A model generated the notes under the pieces. That model had not been told where the DNA came from, made no database searches, and was given only the letters and a program-made list of their open reading frames with translations. A stretch of DNA of 64,000 nt from Paramagnetospirillum magneticum AMB-1 (GTDB taxonomy: Bacteria > Pseudomonadota > Alphaproteobacteria > Rhodospirillales > Magnetospirillaceae). The translations under genes and the position numbers were made by a program. This document shows, one piece after another, positions 1 through 9,358 of the stretch (positions within the stretch are counted from its first letter, which is position 1; each line of letters starts with the position of its first letter). The stretch spans positions 1,215,501 to 1,279,500 of the forward strand of contig NC_007626.1 in NCBI RefSeq assembly GCF_000009985.1, given 5' to 3'.

Positions 1-1
1 C

Positions 2-511
2 CAGCTGCTGCGCGGTGGATACGGACAGATCGAAATCGCCAATTCCGCATTGGTGCGTCGTGTCGCCGAAGATATCGCCCGCACACCTTATCGCGGGGCG
101 GCTTTCAATCTTTACGTCCAGAGCAAGGTCATCGAACTGCTGGTAAACGAGGTCTCGATCTCGGAGGAGGGCGATGATCAGCGTATTGCCTATGCCGTTC
201 GTGACATGCTTCTGGCTGATCCGGTATCGCCGCCGTCCATGGCCGAAATCTCGCGCATGATGGGCGTACCTCCCCGCAAGCTCAATGCCCAGTTCCGCGC
301 CATTTTCGGCATGACCGCCTTTGAATGGCTGGTCGATTGGCGTCTGATCCGTGCCCGCGATCTGGTGATGGATGGCGGCGTCACGATCAAGGATATCGCC
401 TTCTCGCTGGGCTATTCGCACGTCCCCACCTTTTCCGCCGCCTTTACCCGCCGCTTTGGCGTTGCGCCGTCCCGATTTAAGGCGATGCGCGCACAGGAGC
501 AATTATCATGA
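2..511 (+). CDS. AraC/XylS-family transcriptional regulator, C-terminal part
   Basis: The reading frame is open from the window edge, so the true start lies upstream and 169 residues are visible. The last 100 residues form the double helix-turn-helix of AraC/XylS proteins: one helix pair around MAEISRMMGVPPRKLNAQF and a second around IKDIAFSLGYSHVPTFSAAF, ending in the usual FGVAPSRFK. The stop overlaps the start of the giant surface-protein gene in an ATGA junction. The regulator is therefore probably co-transcribed with that operon and may control it, which is inferred from position. The effector-binding N-terminus is outside the window, so the inducer cannot be guessed. Confidence 0.88.
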   Translation, partial: QLLRGGYGQIEIANSALVRRVAEDIARTPYRGAAFNLYVQSKVIELLVNEVSISEEGDDQRIAYAVRDMLLADPVSPPSMAEISRMMGVPPRKLNAQFRAIFGMTAFEWLVDWRLIRARDLVMDGGVTIKDIAFSLGYSHVPTFSAAFTRRFGVAPSRFKAMRAQEQLS

Positions 512-3500
512 CTGTTATCCGGCGCAAATATCACAAGGCCAACTTGGGCATCATGGCCCTTGAACAGCGCATGATGTTCGATGGTGCCGCCGTAGTAGAT
601 GCTGCCCATGCCGCCGCCGATGCGGCAGCCAAGGCGTTGATCCCCGTTGTGACCGCCCCCACCTTGGTGCGTGAGGCTGACCCGTCCAAGGACGGCGGCA
701 AGAAAGAGGTCGCGTTCGTCGATACCTCCGTCAGCGCCTACAAGACACTGGAAGCGGGAATTGGCGCTGGGATCGAGATCGTCGAGATCAGCGGCGGCCA
801 AAGCGGCCTGGCCCAGATGGCGGCCTGGGCGGAAAGCCATAGCGGCTTTGATGCCATTCATGTGCTGTCGCACGGGGCTGAGGGGGCACTGTACGTTGGC
901 AGCGACGTCGTCACCGATACCAGTCTATCGACAGCCGTTGTGCAGGCGGAACTGGATGAAATCGGGCACGCTCTGAAAGCCGGTGGCGATCTGCTGGTCT
1001 ACGGCTGCGAAATCGCCAAGGGAGCGGATGGACAGAAATTCATCGATGATTTGGCCGCGCGAACAGGGGCGGATGTTTCCGCATCAACAGATAAAACGGG
1101 CGCCAGTGTCCAAGGTGGGAATTGGACACTGGAATATACTGTTGGGAACGTTGCCGCAGCATCATTTTATTTTGAAAACTACGATAGTCTGCTTGTGACA
1201 ACGACATTTAGCGGCACACTCACGAATTCAGTAACATTCAATCGCCCATGGACTCCTTTTGATATCGCCGTCGCAGCTGATCCTGGAACGACTTTATATG
1301 CCCCATCTGAAGTCTTTACAGGGGGGCAGATATCTCAGACATCGCCAACAACATACAATTACACTGCGGCTACTTTTGTTCCATCCGTCACTGGCACTTA
1401 TTCGATCAAGGTAACAGATGCGGCAATTATTGGATATTCATTTGACCCAACAGATGTCTTCATGTCCGTGTACGGTGGGAGCTTTGACTCGGCGCACCCC
1501 CTGGTTAATCTTCTCTGGGCGAATGACGACACAACGACCAGTGTTGACTACAAATCGAGTATCCAAAATGTCACACTGACGTCTGGAACCAGTTATGTCG
1601 TCATCATGACCGCCTATGACAGTGGCGTTACTGGAACTTATACTTTTGCCATCATCGGCCCAGGAAGCGGGACCTGGACATCGGGAACAGTTGCTGCTCC
1701 GTCTGGCCCCACCGTCACTGATGCAAAAATCTCCATCACCTCGACGCCGACCGGCACCAGCAGCACCTACAAGGTGGGCGATACGGTCACCGCGCGTTGG
1801 GACGATTCGGCCAGCGGCGACAATCAATCGGGCATTACCGGCGTCACCATGGATTTCAGCGCCTTCGGCGGCGGGTCAACGGTGACAGCAACCAACGACG
1901 GCAGCGGCCATTGGACGGCCAGCTATCAAATCGCCAGCGGCAGCATCGACGGCACCAACAAGAACGTCTCCGTCACCGCGACCAACGGCTCGGGCTCCAC
2001 CACCACGGCGGATACCACCAATCTGAAGGTGGACAACCAGGCCCCGACCATCACCGCCGCCAAGATTTCCATCTCGGGCGCCACCGGCACGGGTGGAGCC
2101 TTCAAGGTTGGCGATACGGTTTCCGCGTCGTGGAACGCCACGGGCGATGGCAACAGCGACATCGCCGCCAGCGGCGTCAACATGGACTTCTCGGCCTTTG
2201 GCGGCGGGACGGTGGCAGCCACCAATTCATCTGGCACCTGGACGGCCACCTACACCATCGTCGACGGCAGCATCGACGGGACCAACAAGAACGTCAGCGT
2301 CACTGGCACCGATGACGCGGGCAACAGCACGTCCTTCACCGGCACCAACAACAAGATCGTGGACAACATCAAGCCCACGGTGACGACCGCCAAGATCTCC
2401 GTCTCGGGGGCCACCGGCACGGGTGGGGCCTTCAAGGTGGGCGACACCGTCACCGCGTCGTGGGACAACAGCGGTACGGGCGACAACAACGCCGACACCA
2501 TCTCCAGCGCCACCGTGGACTTCTCGCAGTTCGGTGGCGGCGCGGCGGTGGCGGCCACCAATTCGTCCGGCACCTGGACGGCGACCTATGTCATCGCCAG
2601 CGGCAGCATCGACACCACCAACCGCAATGTCAGCGTTACCGCCACCGACAATGCGGGCAATGCCACGACCACCGCCGGGACCAACAACAAGACCGTCGAT
2701 AATCAGCCGCCGACCGTCACCGCCGCCAAGATTGCCGTCTCGGGCGCCTCGGGCACGGGCGGCGCCTTCAAGATCGGCGACACCGTCACCGCGACGTGGA
2801 ACAATTCGGGCAGCGGCGACAACAATGCCGACACCATCTCCGGCGTCACCATGGACTTCTCGCAGTTTGGTGGCGGCAGCGCGGTGACGGCCACCAACAG
2901 CGGCGGCACCTGGACGGCGACCTACAGTGTCGTTTCCGGCTCCATCAACGGTACCACCAACCGCAATATCAGCGTCACCGCCACCGACAATGCCGGAAAC
3001 ACCACCACCACGGCAGGAACCGGCAACAAGACGGTCGATAACGTTTTGCCGGTCATCACCAGCGTGGCGTTGAACACCTCGACCTACAAGATCGGCGACA
3101 CCGTCACCGCGACCATCACGGTCAGCAGCGACAGCGATAGCTACACCTTGACGGGCGGATCGGCGACGATTGCCGGATTCACCTTCGGTAACCTGACCAA
3201 GACCGCCGCCACCACCTATACCGCGACCTATACGGTGCAGTCCGGTGATACCGATCTGATCAGCGGTTCGCCCACCGTCAACGTCGTGCTGGTGGATGGT
3301 CGCGGCAATGCCAGCAGCGCCTATACCACCACGGTCAGCAATGCCCCCATTACCATCAACGCGCACGCCCCCACCGATGTTGCCCTGAGCAATAGCAGCG
3401 TCAGCACCACGGGCGGCACCAATGCGGTGGTGGGCAACTTGTCCTCGACCGACGCCACGACCGGCGAGACCTTCTCCTATGCGCTGGTGGCCGGGGCCGG

Positions 3501-6500
3501 TTCGACCGACAACGCCAGCTTCAACATCAGCAGCGGCAATCTGCGCGCCAATGACCCCAATGCCTTGGGGGCGGGCACCTATTCGGTGCGCGTGCGCAGC
3601 ACCGATGCCGCCGGCAATACCTTCGATAAAGTCCTCTCCGTCACCGCTGTCGCAGGGGCTTCGGTCGCCAGCCCCACGGTAAATGAAGATACCGATTCCG
3701 GGGCCATTTCCATCACCAAGGGCAATGCCGAAACCTATTACAAGATCACCGGCATCACTGGCGGCACGCTCTATTCCGATGCCGCCTATACCCAAGCCAT
3801 CAACAACGGCGACTTCGTCGCCCAAGGTGGCGGAGGCGGTAACGGGACAACGACCAATGTCTATTTCCGCCCCACCGCCAATCGCAACAGCGCCAACGGC
3901 GGCAATGGCAGCTTTGTCCTGCAGGCGTCCAGCTCCAATGCCGATGCGGGACTGACCGGCCCCCAGGTCACCGGCACCGTCACCCTGACTCCGGTGGCCG
4001 ACACGCCCAGCGTCAGCAATCCGACCATCGCCGAGGACGCCACCTCGCAGGCCATCACCATCACCCGCTCGGCCAATGACGGGGCGGAGACGACACATTA
4101 CAAGGTCACCGGCATCACCGGCGGCACGCTGTATTCCGATGCGGGCCTGACCACGCAAATCAACAGCAATGACTTCGTTGCCAGCGGTGGGGCCACCACC
4201 ACGGTGTATTTCAAGCCGACCGCCAACTGGAACTCCACCAAGGACGGCAATGCCAGCTTCGTGGTGCAGGCATCCTCGTCCAATGCCAATGGCGGATTGG
4301 GCGGCAGCACGGCGACCAGCACCATCATTGTCACCCCGGTGGCGGATACGCCCAGCGTCGCCAGCCCGACGGTCAACGAAGACACGGATACCGGCGCCAT
4401 CGCCATTACCCGAGCGGCGGGCGACGGATCGGAAACCAGCCACTACAAGATCACCGGCATCACCGGCGGCACGCTCTATTCCGACGCGGGCTATACCACT
4501 CAGATCAACAACGGCGATTTCATCGCCAGCGCCGGGGGCACCACCAACGTCTATTTCCGCCCCACCGCCAACCGCAACACCACCACCGGCGGCAATGGCA
4601 GCTTCACGGTGCAGGCGTCCAAGTCCAACGCCGATGCCGGTCTCGGTGGCAGCACCGTGATCAGCACCGTTGCTCTGACCCCCATTGCCGATACGCCCAG
4701 CGTGACCAACGCCAACACCACGCCCAGCACCCAGACCTCGTCCGGCCTGGTGCTGTCCCGTGCGGTGGTGGACGGGACCGAGGTGACCTATTTCAAGATT
4801 ACCGGCATCACCAACGGCAATCTGTTCAAGACCGATGGCACGACGCAGATCAACAATGGTGACTTCATCACCTTTGCCGAGGGCAACGCCGGTCTGAAGT
4901 TCATGCCCACCGGCGGCGGCGATGGCTCGTTCACGGCGCAGGCTTCGACCAGCAATGCCAATGGCGGCCTGGGTGGTTCGACCATCAATGCCACTATCGC
5001 CGTGGGGGCGGCGGTTGCCAACGCCACCGTCAATGAAGACACCGATACCGGGGCTGTCGCCATCACCAAGGGCGGTTCGGAGACCTATTACAAGGTCACC
5101 GGAATCACCGGCGGCACCCTGTACCGGGATGCGGCCTTTACCCAGGCGATCAACAGCGGCGACTTCATCGCCCAGGGCGGTGGGGGCGGCAACGGGACGA
5201 CGACCAATGTCTATTTCCGTCCCACCGCCAACCGCAACAGCACCACCGGTGGCAATGGCAGCTTCACAGTACAGGCATCCGGTTCCAATGCCGATGCGGG
5301 GCTGACCGGCAACCAGATCTCCAGCACCATCACCCTGACCCCCATTGCCGATACGCCCAGCGTCACCAACGCCACGACGGCTCCGAACACGCAAAGCGCC
5401 AGCGGTTTGGTTCTGTCCCGCGCCACGGTGGACGGGGCCGAGGTGACCTATTTCAAGATCACCGGCATTACCGGCGGCAACCTGTACAAGAACGACGGCA
5501 CCACGCAAATCGCCAACGGCACCTTCCTCACCTTTGCCGAGGGCAATGCTGGCCTGAAATTCACGCCGTCCAACGGCTCGACATCGGGCAGCTTCGTGGC
5601 GCAAGCCTCGACCAGCAATGCCAATGGCGGGCTGGGGGGCTCGACCGTCACTGCCAATATCGTGGTCAACAGCGCCCCGGTCGCGGCGGGTGGTGCTCTG
5701 ACCCCACCGGGCGGCCAAGTGGGTGCGGCTTATACCTTCGCCATTCCCAACGGCACCTTCACCGATCCCGATGCCGGCGACACTCTCAGTTACAGCGCCT
5801 CCGGGTTGCCTACGGGCCTGACCATCAACGCCACGACCGGAGCCATTTCCGGCAATCCCTCCGCAGCCGGAACAGCCTCGGTCACCATCACCGCCACCGA
5901 CAGCCATGGCGCGACGGCAACCAAAACCGGCTCCATCACGATCCAAGCCGCACCGGCTCCCGCACCAGCGCCAGCGCCGACCCCAGCACCGACGCCGACC
6001 GTCGAGCCTACTCCGGCTCCCAAGGTCGATCCCCTTGGCGATCCCAACAGCAAGGACAAGGGCGCCGATGGCTTGAGGACGGTGGTTCGCGATACGGGCT
6101 CCGGTACTGGCTCGGGCACCGGGACAGGTCTTGGAACCGGGACCGGATTCGGCCCGACCGTCAGCTTCGCCACCATCACCATCCCCACGGTGACGACACC
6201 CACGGCAAATGATGCGCCTGCGGCTGGTGCCCGGACGACGCAATCGGCCGGTCAAGTGTCCGCACAGGCCGCCGCCACGGGCATCGCTCCGGCATCCGTG
6301 ACGATCATTCCCGCCGTAACCACCATCGCCGCCCCCAACGCCTTTCAGGTTGCCGTGGCGTCGAAGCCTGCGGGGGCCGGGGATGCCCTGGTGGTCAACG
6401 CCCCCCTCAAGGACGCGTTCGTGGTTGATGGCCGAATTTCGGTGACCGTGCCGCACGACGCCTTCGCCGATACCAAGGCCAACGCCACCGTGACTCTGGC

Positions 6501-6900
6501 GGCGCAACAGTTGAACGGCGCGGCGCTGCCGTCCTGGATGAGCTTCAACCCGCAAACCGGCACGTTCGAAGGCACGCCTCCGCCCGGTTTCAAAGGTGAG
6601 GTCGTGGTCAAGGTTGTCGCCCGCGACAATGACGGCCGTGAGGCGGTGCAGACCTTCAAAATCGTGGTTGGCGAGGGCAATCAGGGCCGCACCGAACCTG
6701 GCCAGGGCGCACCCCAGGGTCAGGGGCAAGACGGCCGGGACCGCACCGGGGATACCGGCTCCGGGACCAAGCATGCGAGCGCCAAGCCGATGGGCAAGAT
6801 CAGCCTGTCCGAGCAATTGCGGGCCATGAGCAAGGAAGGGCGGCTGGCCAAACAGGCCGCCCTGTTCAGCAACCTTAAGACTGGCGGCAAGGCCGCGTGA
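508..6900 (+). CDS. giant repeat protein with LEPR-like motif and DUF4347 (caspase-like) domain
   Basis: A 2130-residue protein. Residues 18-27 read LEQRMMFDGA, a variant of the N-terminal LEPRxLFDGA motif of very large exported repeat proteins. Residues about 68-200 match DUF4347, with LSHG (His122) and YGCEIA (Cys167) placed like the His/Cys dyad of caspase-clan proteases. A PPC-like beta domain follows (about 230-390), then about five 110-residue Ig-like repeats and six 113-residue cadherin-like repeats (VNEDTD...GITGGTLY), an Ig-like He_PIG domain, a Pro/Ala and Gly/Thr linker, a second He_PIG-like domain and a basic tail. There is no Sec signal peptide. The TolC/HlyD/M50 genes follow directly, so it is probably their cargo, a surface or secreted adhesin. 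Protease activity is inferred only from the dyad. Confidence 0.85.
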   Translation: MTVIRRKYHKANLGIMALEQRMMFDGAAVVDAAHAAADAAAKALIPVVTAPTLVREADPSKDGGKKEVAFVDTSVSAYKTLEAGIGAGIEIVEISGGQSGLAQMAAWAESHSGFDAIHVLSHGAEGALYVGSDVVTDTSLSTAVVQAELDEIGHALKAGGDLLVYGCEIAKGADGQKFIDDLAARTGADVSASTDKTGASVQGGNWTLEYTVGNVAAASFYFENYDSLLVTTTFSGTLTNSVTFNRPWTPFDIAVAADPGTTLYAPSEVFTGGQISQTSPTTYNYTAATFVPSVTGTYSIKVTDAAIIGYSFDPTDVFMSVYGGSFDSAHPLVNLLWANDDTTTSVDYKSSIQNVTLTSGTSYVVIMTAYDSGVTGTYTFAIIGPGSGTWTSGTVAAPSGPTVTDAKISITSTPTGTSSTYKVGDTVTARWDDSASGDNQSGITGVTMDFSAFGGGSTVTATNDGSGHWTASYQIASGSIDGTNKNVSVTATNGSGSTTTADTTNLKVDNQAPTITAAKISISGATGTGGAFKVGDTVSASWNATGDGNSDIAASGVNMDFSAFGGGTVAATNSSGTWTATYTIVDGSIDGTNKNVSVTGTDDAGNSTSFTGTNNKIVDNIKPTVTTAKISVSGATGTGGAFKVGDTVTASWDNSGTGDNNADTISSATVDFSQFGGGAAVAATNSSGTWTATYVIASGSIDTTNRNVSVTATDNAGNATTTAGTNNKTVDNQPPTVTAAKIAVSGASGTGGAFKIGDTVTATWNNSGSGDNNADTISGVTMDFSQFGGGSAVTATNSGGTWTATYSVVSGSINGTTNRNISVTATDNAGNTTTTAGTGNKTVDNVLPVITSVALNTSTYKIGDTVTATITVSSDSDSYTLTGGSATIAGFTFGNLTKTAATTYTATYTVQSGDTDLISGSPTVNVVLVDGRGNASSAYTTTVSNAPITINAHAPTDVALSNSSVSTTGGTNAVVGNLSSTDATTGETFSYALVAGAGSTDNASFNISSGNLRANDPNALGAGTYSVRVRSTDAAGNTFDKVLSVTAVAGASVASPTVNEDTDSGAISITKGNAETYYKITGITGGTLYSDAAYTQAINNGDFVAQGGGGGNGTTTNVYFRPTANRNSANGGNGSFVLQASSSNADAGLTGPQVTGTVTLTPVADTPSVSNPTIAEDATSQAITITRSANDGAETTHYKVTGITGGTLYSDAGLTTQINSNDFVASGGATTTVYFKPTANWNSTKDGNASFVVQASSSNANGGLGGSTATSTIIVTPVADTPSVASPTVNEDTDTGAIAITRAAGDGSETSHYKITGITGGTLYSDAGYTTQINNGDFIASAGGTTNVYFRPTANRNTTTGGNGSFTVQASKSNADAGLGGSTVISTVALTPIADTPSVTNANTTPSTQTSSGLVLSRAVVDGTEVTYFKITGITNGNLFKTDGTTQINNGDFITFAEGNAGLKFMPTGGGDGSFTAQASTSNANGGLGGSTINATIAVGAAVANATVNEDTDTGAVAITKGGSETYYKVTGITGGTLYRDAAFTQAINSGDFIAQGGGGGNGTTTNVYFRPTANRNSTTGGNGSFTVQASGSNADAGLTGNQISSTITLTPIADTPSVTNATTAPNTQSASGLVLSRATVDGAEVTYFKITGITGGNLYKNDGTTQIANGTFLTFAEGNAGLKFTPSNGSTSGSFVAQASTSNANGGLGGSTVTANIVVNSAPVAAGGALTPPGGQVGAAYTFAIPNGTFTDPDAGDTLSYSASGLPTGLTINATTGAISGNPSAAGTASVTITATDSHGATATKTGSITIQAAPAPAPAPAPTPAPTPTVEPTPAPKVDPLGDPNSKDKGADGLRTVVRDTGSGTGSGTGTGLGTGTGFGPTVSFATITIPTVTTPTANDAPAAGARTTQSAGQVSAQAAATGIAPASVTIIPAVTTIAAPNAFQVAVASKPAGAGDALVVNAPLKDAFVVDGRISVTVPHDAFADTKANATVTLAAQQLNGAALPSWMSFNPQTGTFEGTPPPGFKGEVVVKVVARDNDGREAVQTFKIVVGEGNQGRTEPGQGAPQGQGQDGRDRTGDTGSGTKHASAKPMGKISLSEQLRAMSKEGRLAKQAALFSNLKTGGKAA
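1711..3350 (+). repeat. tandem Ig-like coding repeats, about 330 bp each
   Basis: Units begin near 1711, 2040, 2370, 2703 and 3040. The first four share KVGDTV (or KIGDTV), TMDFS.FGGG, SSGTWTATY and GSIDGTN blocks. The third and fourth units are nearly identical over long stretches, which suggests recent duplication. The fifth unit is more diverged. Confidence 0.85.
3661..5680 (+). repeat. tandem cadherin-like coding repeats, about 345 bp each
   Basis: Units begin near 3661, 4012, 4357, 4699, 5014 and 5356. They share the blocks TVNEDTD, YYK(I/V)TGITGGTLY, NVYFRPTANRN and NGSF.VQAS.SNA. Units 1 and 5 share a Gly-rich GGGGGNGTTT insert and are closest to each other. Units 4 and 6 form another pair, so a two-unit block was probably duplicated. 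Confidence 0.85.
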
Positions 6901-6920
6901 TGTTCAGGGGGAAGGATCAT

Positions 6921-8633
6921 ATGACTCGTACTTTTTCCACCGCCGGAAGGCTTCTGGCATCGGCCTCCATGGTTGCATTGCTGGCTGCCTGCGCGGTGAC
7001 GCCCGAGCCTTTCACCAAGGATGAACTGGCGACCCAATCCGTCGATGACCGGACGGCGATGTTCAAGGGCGGGGAGCCGCTGACCGGCCCCCTGACGGTG
7101 TCCGACGCCATCGCCCGCGCCCTGCGCTACAACTTGGATAAGCGGTCCAAGATGATGGAGGAGGCTCTGGCCCTGGGCCAGACCGATGTGGATCGCTGGG
7201 ATCTGCTGCCCAAGCTGACGGCGAATGCTGGCTATAACGAGCGGTCGGAACCGAATGCCACCCGGTCGCGCGACCTGTACACCCAGACCACCTCGACCTC
7301 GAATCCCAGCTATTCGGCGGATCGCGTTTCCAAGACCGTCGACCTGACCATGTCGTGGAACGTGCTGGATTTCGGCCTGACCTACTTCACCGCCAAATCC
7401 AATGCAGACCGCGCCCTGGTGGCGACCGAGCGCCGCCGTAAGGCCGTCCACAACCTGATTTCCGAGGTGCGCTTCGCCTTCTGGCGGGCCGCCGCCTATC
7501 AGACCCTGAACGATGAGGTCAACAAGGCGGTGGCCGAGGCCCGTGTCGCCTTGGGCAAGGCCAAGCAAGTGGAGCAGGAGAACCTGAAGGCGCCGGTCGA
7601 ATCCCTGCGCTACCAGAAATCCCTGCTGGAAACCCTGCGCCAGTTGACCGCCATCCAGCAGGAACTATCCACCGCCCGCATCGAGCTGGCGGCGCTGATC
7701 AACGTGCCGCCGGGCACCGAGATTAAGCTGGCGGTTCCCGAGACCATGGCGCCGCCTCAATGGGACACGTCCCTGGACCGCATGGAGGAGCAGGCGTTCC
7801 TCAATAACCCGGATCTGCACGAACAGGGCTATCTCAGCCGCATCACCCTGGACGACACCAAGAAGGCCATCATCAAGATGCTGCCGGGCGTCACGTTCTC
7901 GGCCGGTCGGAATTACGATTACAACAGCTTCCTGATGGACAATCACTGGTACGAGGCCGGGGCCAAGCTGTCGTGGAATCTGATGAATGTGATTTCCGGC
8001 CCTTCGGCGCTGAAATATGCCGAGTCCAACGAAGAAGTCGCCAAGGCCCGGCGGATCGCCCTGCGCATGGCGGTTTTGGCCCAGGTGCATGTGTCGGAAC
8101 GTCAGTTCCGCAACGCCAGCAGCCAGTTCGAGCAATCCGACGAATTGTGGAAGGTGGACAAGCGCCTGGCCGAACTTTCCGATGCCAAGGCGGCCAATGA
8201 CGCCAGCGGCATGCTGGAACGGGTGGCTGGCCATGCCTCGGCCATCGCCTCGCAGCTTCGCCGCTTCCAGACCTACGCCCAGGTCGAGCAGGCTTACGCC
8301 AAGATGCAGGCCACCATGGGCGATGATCTGCTGCCCGACAGCATCAAGGCCGAGAACCTTGGTGACTTGTCGAAACTGGTCGCCAAGCGTCTGGATCAGT
8401 GGGGTAAGGGCCAGATGGCGGTGACGGAGGTCGCGGCCCCGGCTTCCGCTCCTGTGGCGGCACAGGAGGTTGCTCCAACTGAAGATAAATCCGACCTGCT
8501 GTCCAATGTCTTCCGCTTTATCCGAGAGGGATTGAAGCAACCTGCGGAACCGGAGAAACAGTCCGAAGCGGATGCGCCGCGCCCCAATGACAATCGCCCC
8601 CCCATGGCTGGCGATGTGGCATCGGCACGCTGA
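6921..8633 (+). CDS. TolC-family outer membrane lipoprotein
   Basis: 570 residues. The start at 6921 is chosen because GGGGGAAGGA lies just upstream and because it gives a clean lipoprotein signal ending in the lipobox LLAAC (Cys24). An in-frame ATG at 6897 overlaps the previous stop but would lengthen the signal awkwardly. The body shows the two helical-hairpin repeats of outer membrane efflux proteins, including SWNVLDFGLTYFTAKSNADR and SWNLMNVISGPSALKYAESN, the latter starting the second repeat. Such proteins form the trimeric outer-membrane channel of tripartite exporters. The C-terminal 100 residues are Pro/Ala/Glu-rich, beyond the usual family length. It lies between the giant protein and two adaptors, so it is the likely exit duct. 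Confidence 0.88.
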   Translation: MTRTFSTAGRLLASASMVALLAACAVTPEPFTKDELATQSVDDRTAMFKGGEPLTGPLTVSDAIARALRYNLDKRSKMMEEALALGQTDVDRWDLLPKLTANAGYNERSEPNATRSRDLYTQTTSTSNPSYSADRVSKTVDLTMSWNVLDFGLTYFTAKSNADRALVATERRRKAVHNLISEVRFAFWRAAAYQTLNDEVNKAVAEARVALGKAKQVEQENLKAPVESLRYQKSLLETLRQLTAIQQELSTARIELAALINVPPGTEIKLAVPETMAPPQWDTSLDRMEEQAFLNNPDLHEQGYLSRITLDDTKKAIIKMLPGVTFSAGRNYDYNSFLMDNHWYEAGAKLSWNLMNVISGPSALKYAESNEEVAKARRIALRMAVLAQVHVSERQFRNASSQFEQSDELWKVDKRLAELSDAKAANDASGMLERVAGHASAIASQLRRFQTYAQVEQAYAKMQATMGDDLLPDSIKAENLGDLSKLVAKRLDQWGKGQMAVTEVAAPASAPVAAQEVAPTEDKSDLLSNVFRFIREGLKQPAEPEKQSEADAPRPNDNRPPMAGDVASAR

Positions 8634-9358
8634 TGCGTGCCGCATTATACGCCTTGGCGGTGATCCTGCCGGTTACCGCCTGGGCGCAAGCCCCGCAGAG
8701 CGACATCCGCGCTCAATTGACGCCCCGTGATTACACCACCCTGGCCGCCGAGATCGGCGCCAAGGTAGAGCGCATCGCCGTGCGTGAGGGGGAACGGTTT
8801 ACCAAGGGCCAAGCACTGGTAGCCTTCGACTGCTCGATCCAGAAGGCACAATTATCCGAGGCCCGTGCCTCATTATCGGCGGCCGACAAGACGTTGGCGG
8901 TGAATAAGCGACTGCTGGAGCTGCAGACTATCGGCAAGCTGGAGAATGACGTATCGATGGCTGAGGCCGACAAAGCCCGCGCCAAGGAAGTCGCCAGTGC
9001 TGCCGTGGTCGCCAAATGCCAGATCACCGCCCCCTTCGATGGCCGGGTGGTGGAACAAAAGGTGCGTTCCCAGCAATTCGTCCAGCCCGGGCAAGCGCTG
9101 CTGGATATCCTGGATGATTCCGAGCTCGAGCTGGATTTCGTGGTGCCCTCCAAATGGCTGGTCTGGCTGAAGCCGGGGCACGGCTTCCAGGTGGTCATCG
9201 ACGAGACGGCCAAGACCTATCCGGTCAAGATGACACGGGTCGGCGCCCGCATCGATCCGGTCAGCCAGACGGTCAAGGTGACCGGCACCATTGGCGGACG
9301 CTTTCCAGAATTGTCGGCGGGCATGAGCGGCAAGGTGCTGCTGGCTCCGCCGCCATGA
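8633..9358 (+). CDS. short HlyD/RND-type periplasmic adaptor
   Basis: 241 residues with a Sec signal peptide (MRAALYALAVILPVTAWAQA). It starts in a TGATG overlap with the TolC-like gene. The domain order is that of membrane fusion proteins: a lipoyl-like half (EIGAKVERIAVREGERFTKG), a helical hairpin with AEADKARAKEVASAA, the second lipoyl half (CQITAPFDGRVVEQKVRSQQ), then a beta-barrel. It is at the short end of the family and lacks the usual C-terminal membrane-proximal domain. Its partner is presumably the TolC-like protein upstream and the larger adaptors downstream. Confidence 0.85.
   Translation: MRAALYALAVILPVTAWAQAPQSDIRAQLTPRDYTTLAAEIGAKVERIAVREGERFTKGQALVAFDCSIQKAQLSEARASLSAADKTLAVNKRLLELQTIGKLENDVSMAEADKARAKEVASAAVVAKCQITAPFDGRVVEQKVRSQQFVQPGQALLDILDDSELELDFVVPSKWLVWLKPGHGFQVVIDETAKTYPVKMTRVGARIDPVSQTVKVTGTIGGRFPELSAGMSGKVLLAPPP

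Noticed and set aside
2227..6816. 1529-codon open frame antisense to the giant repeat gene
   Set aside because: Composition is Gly/Arg/Asp-rich and mirrors the codon periodicity of the repeats; no ribosome site or domain is visible. It is a shadow of high-GC coding DNA.
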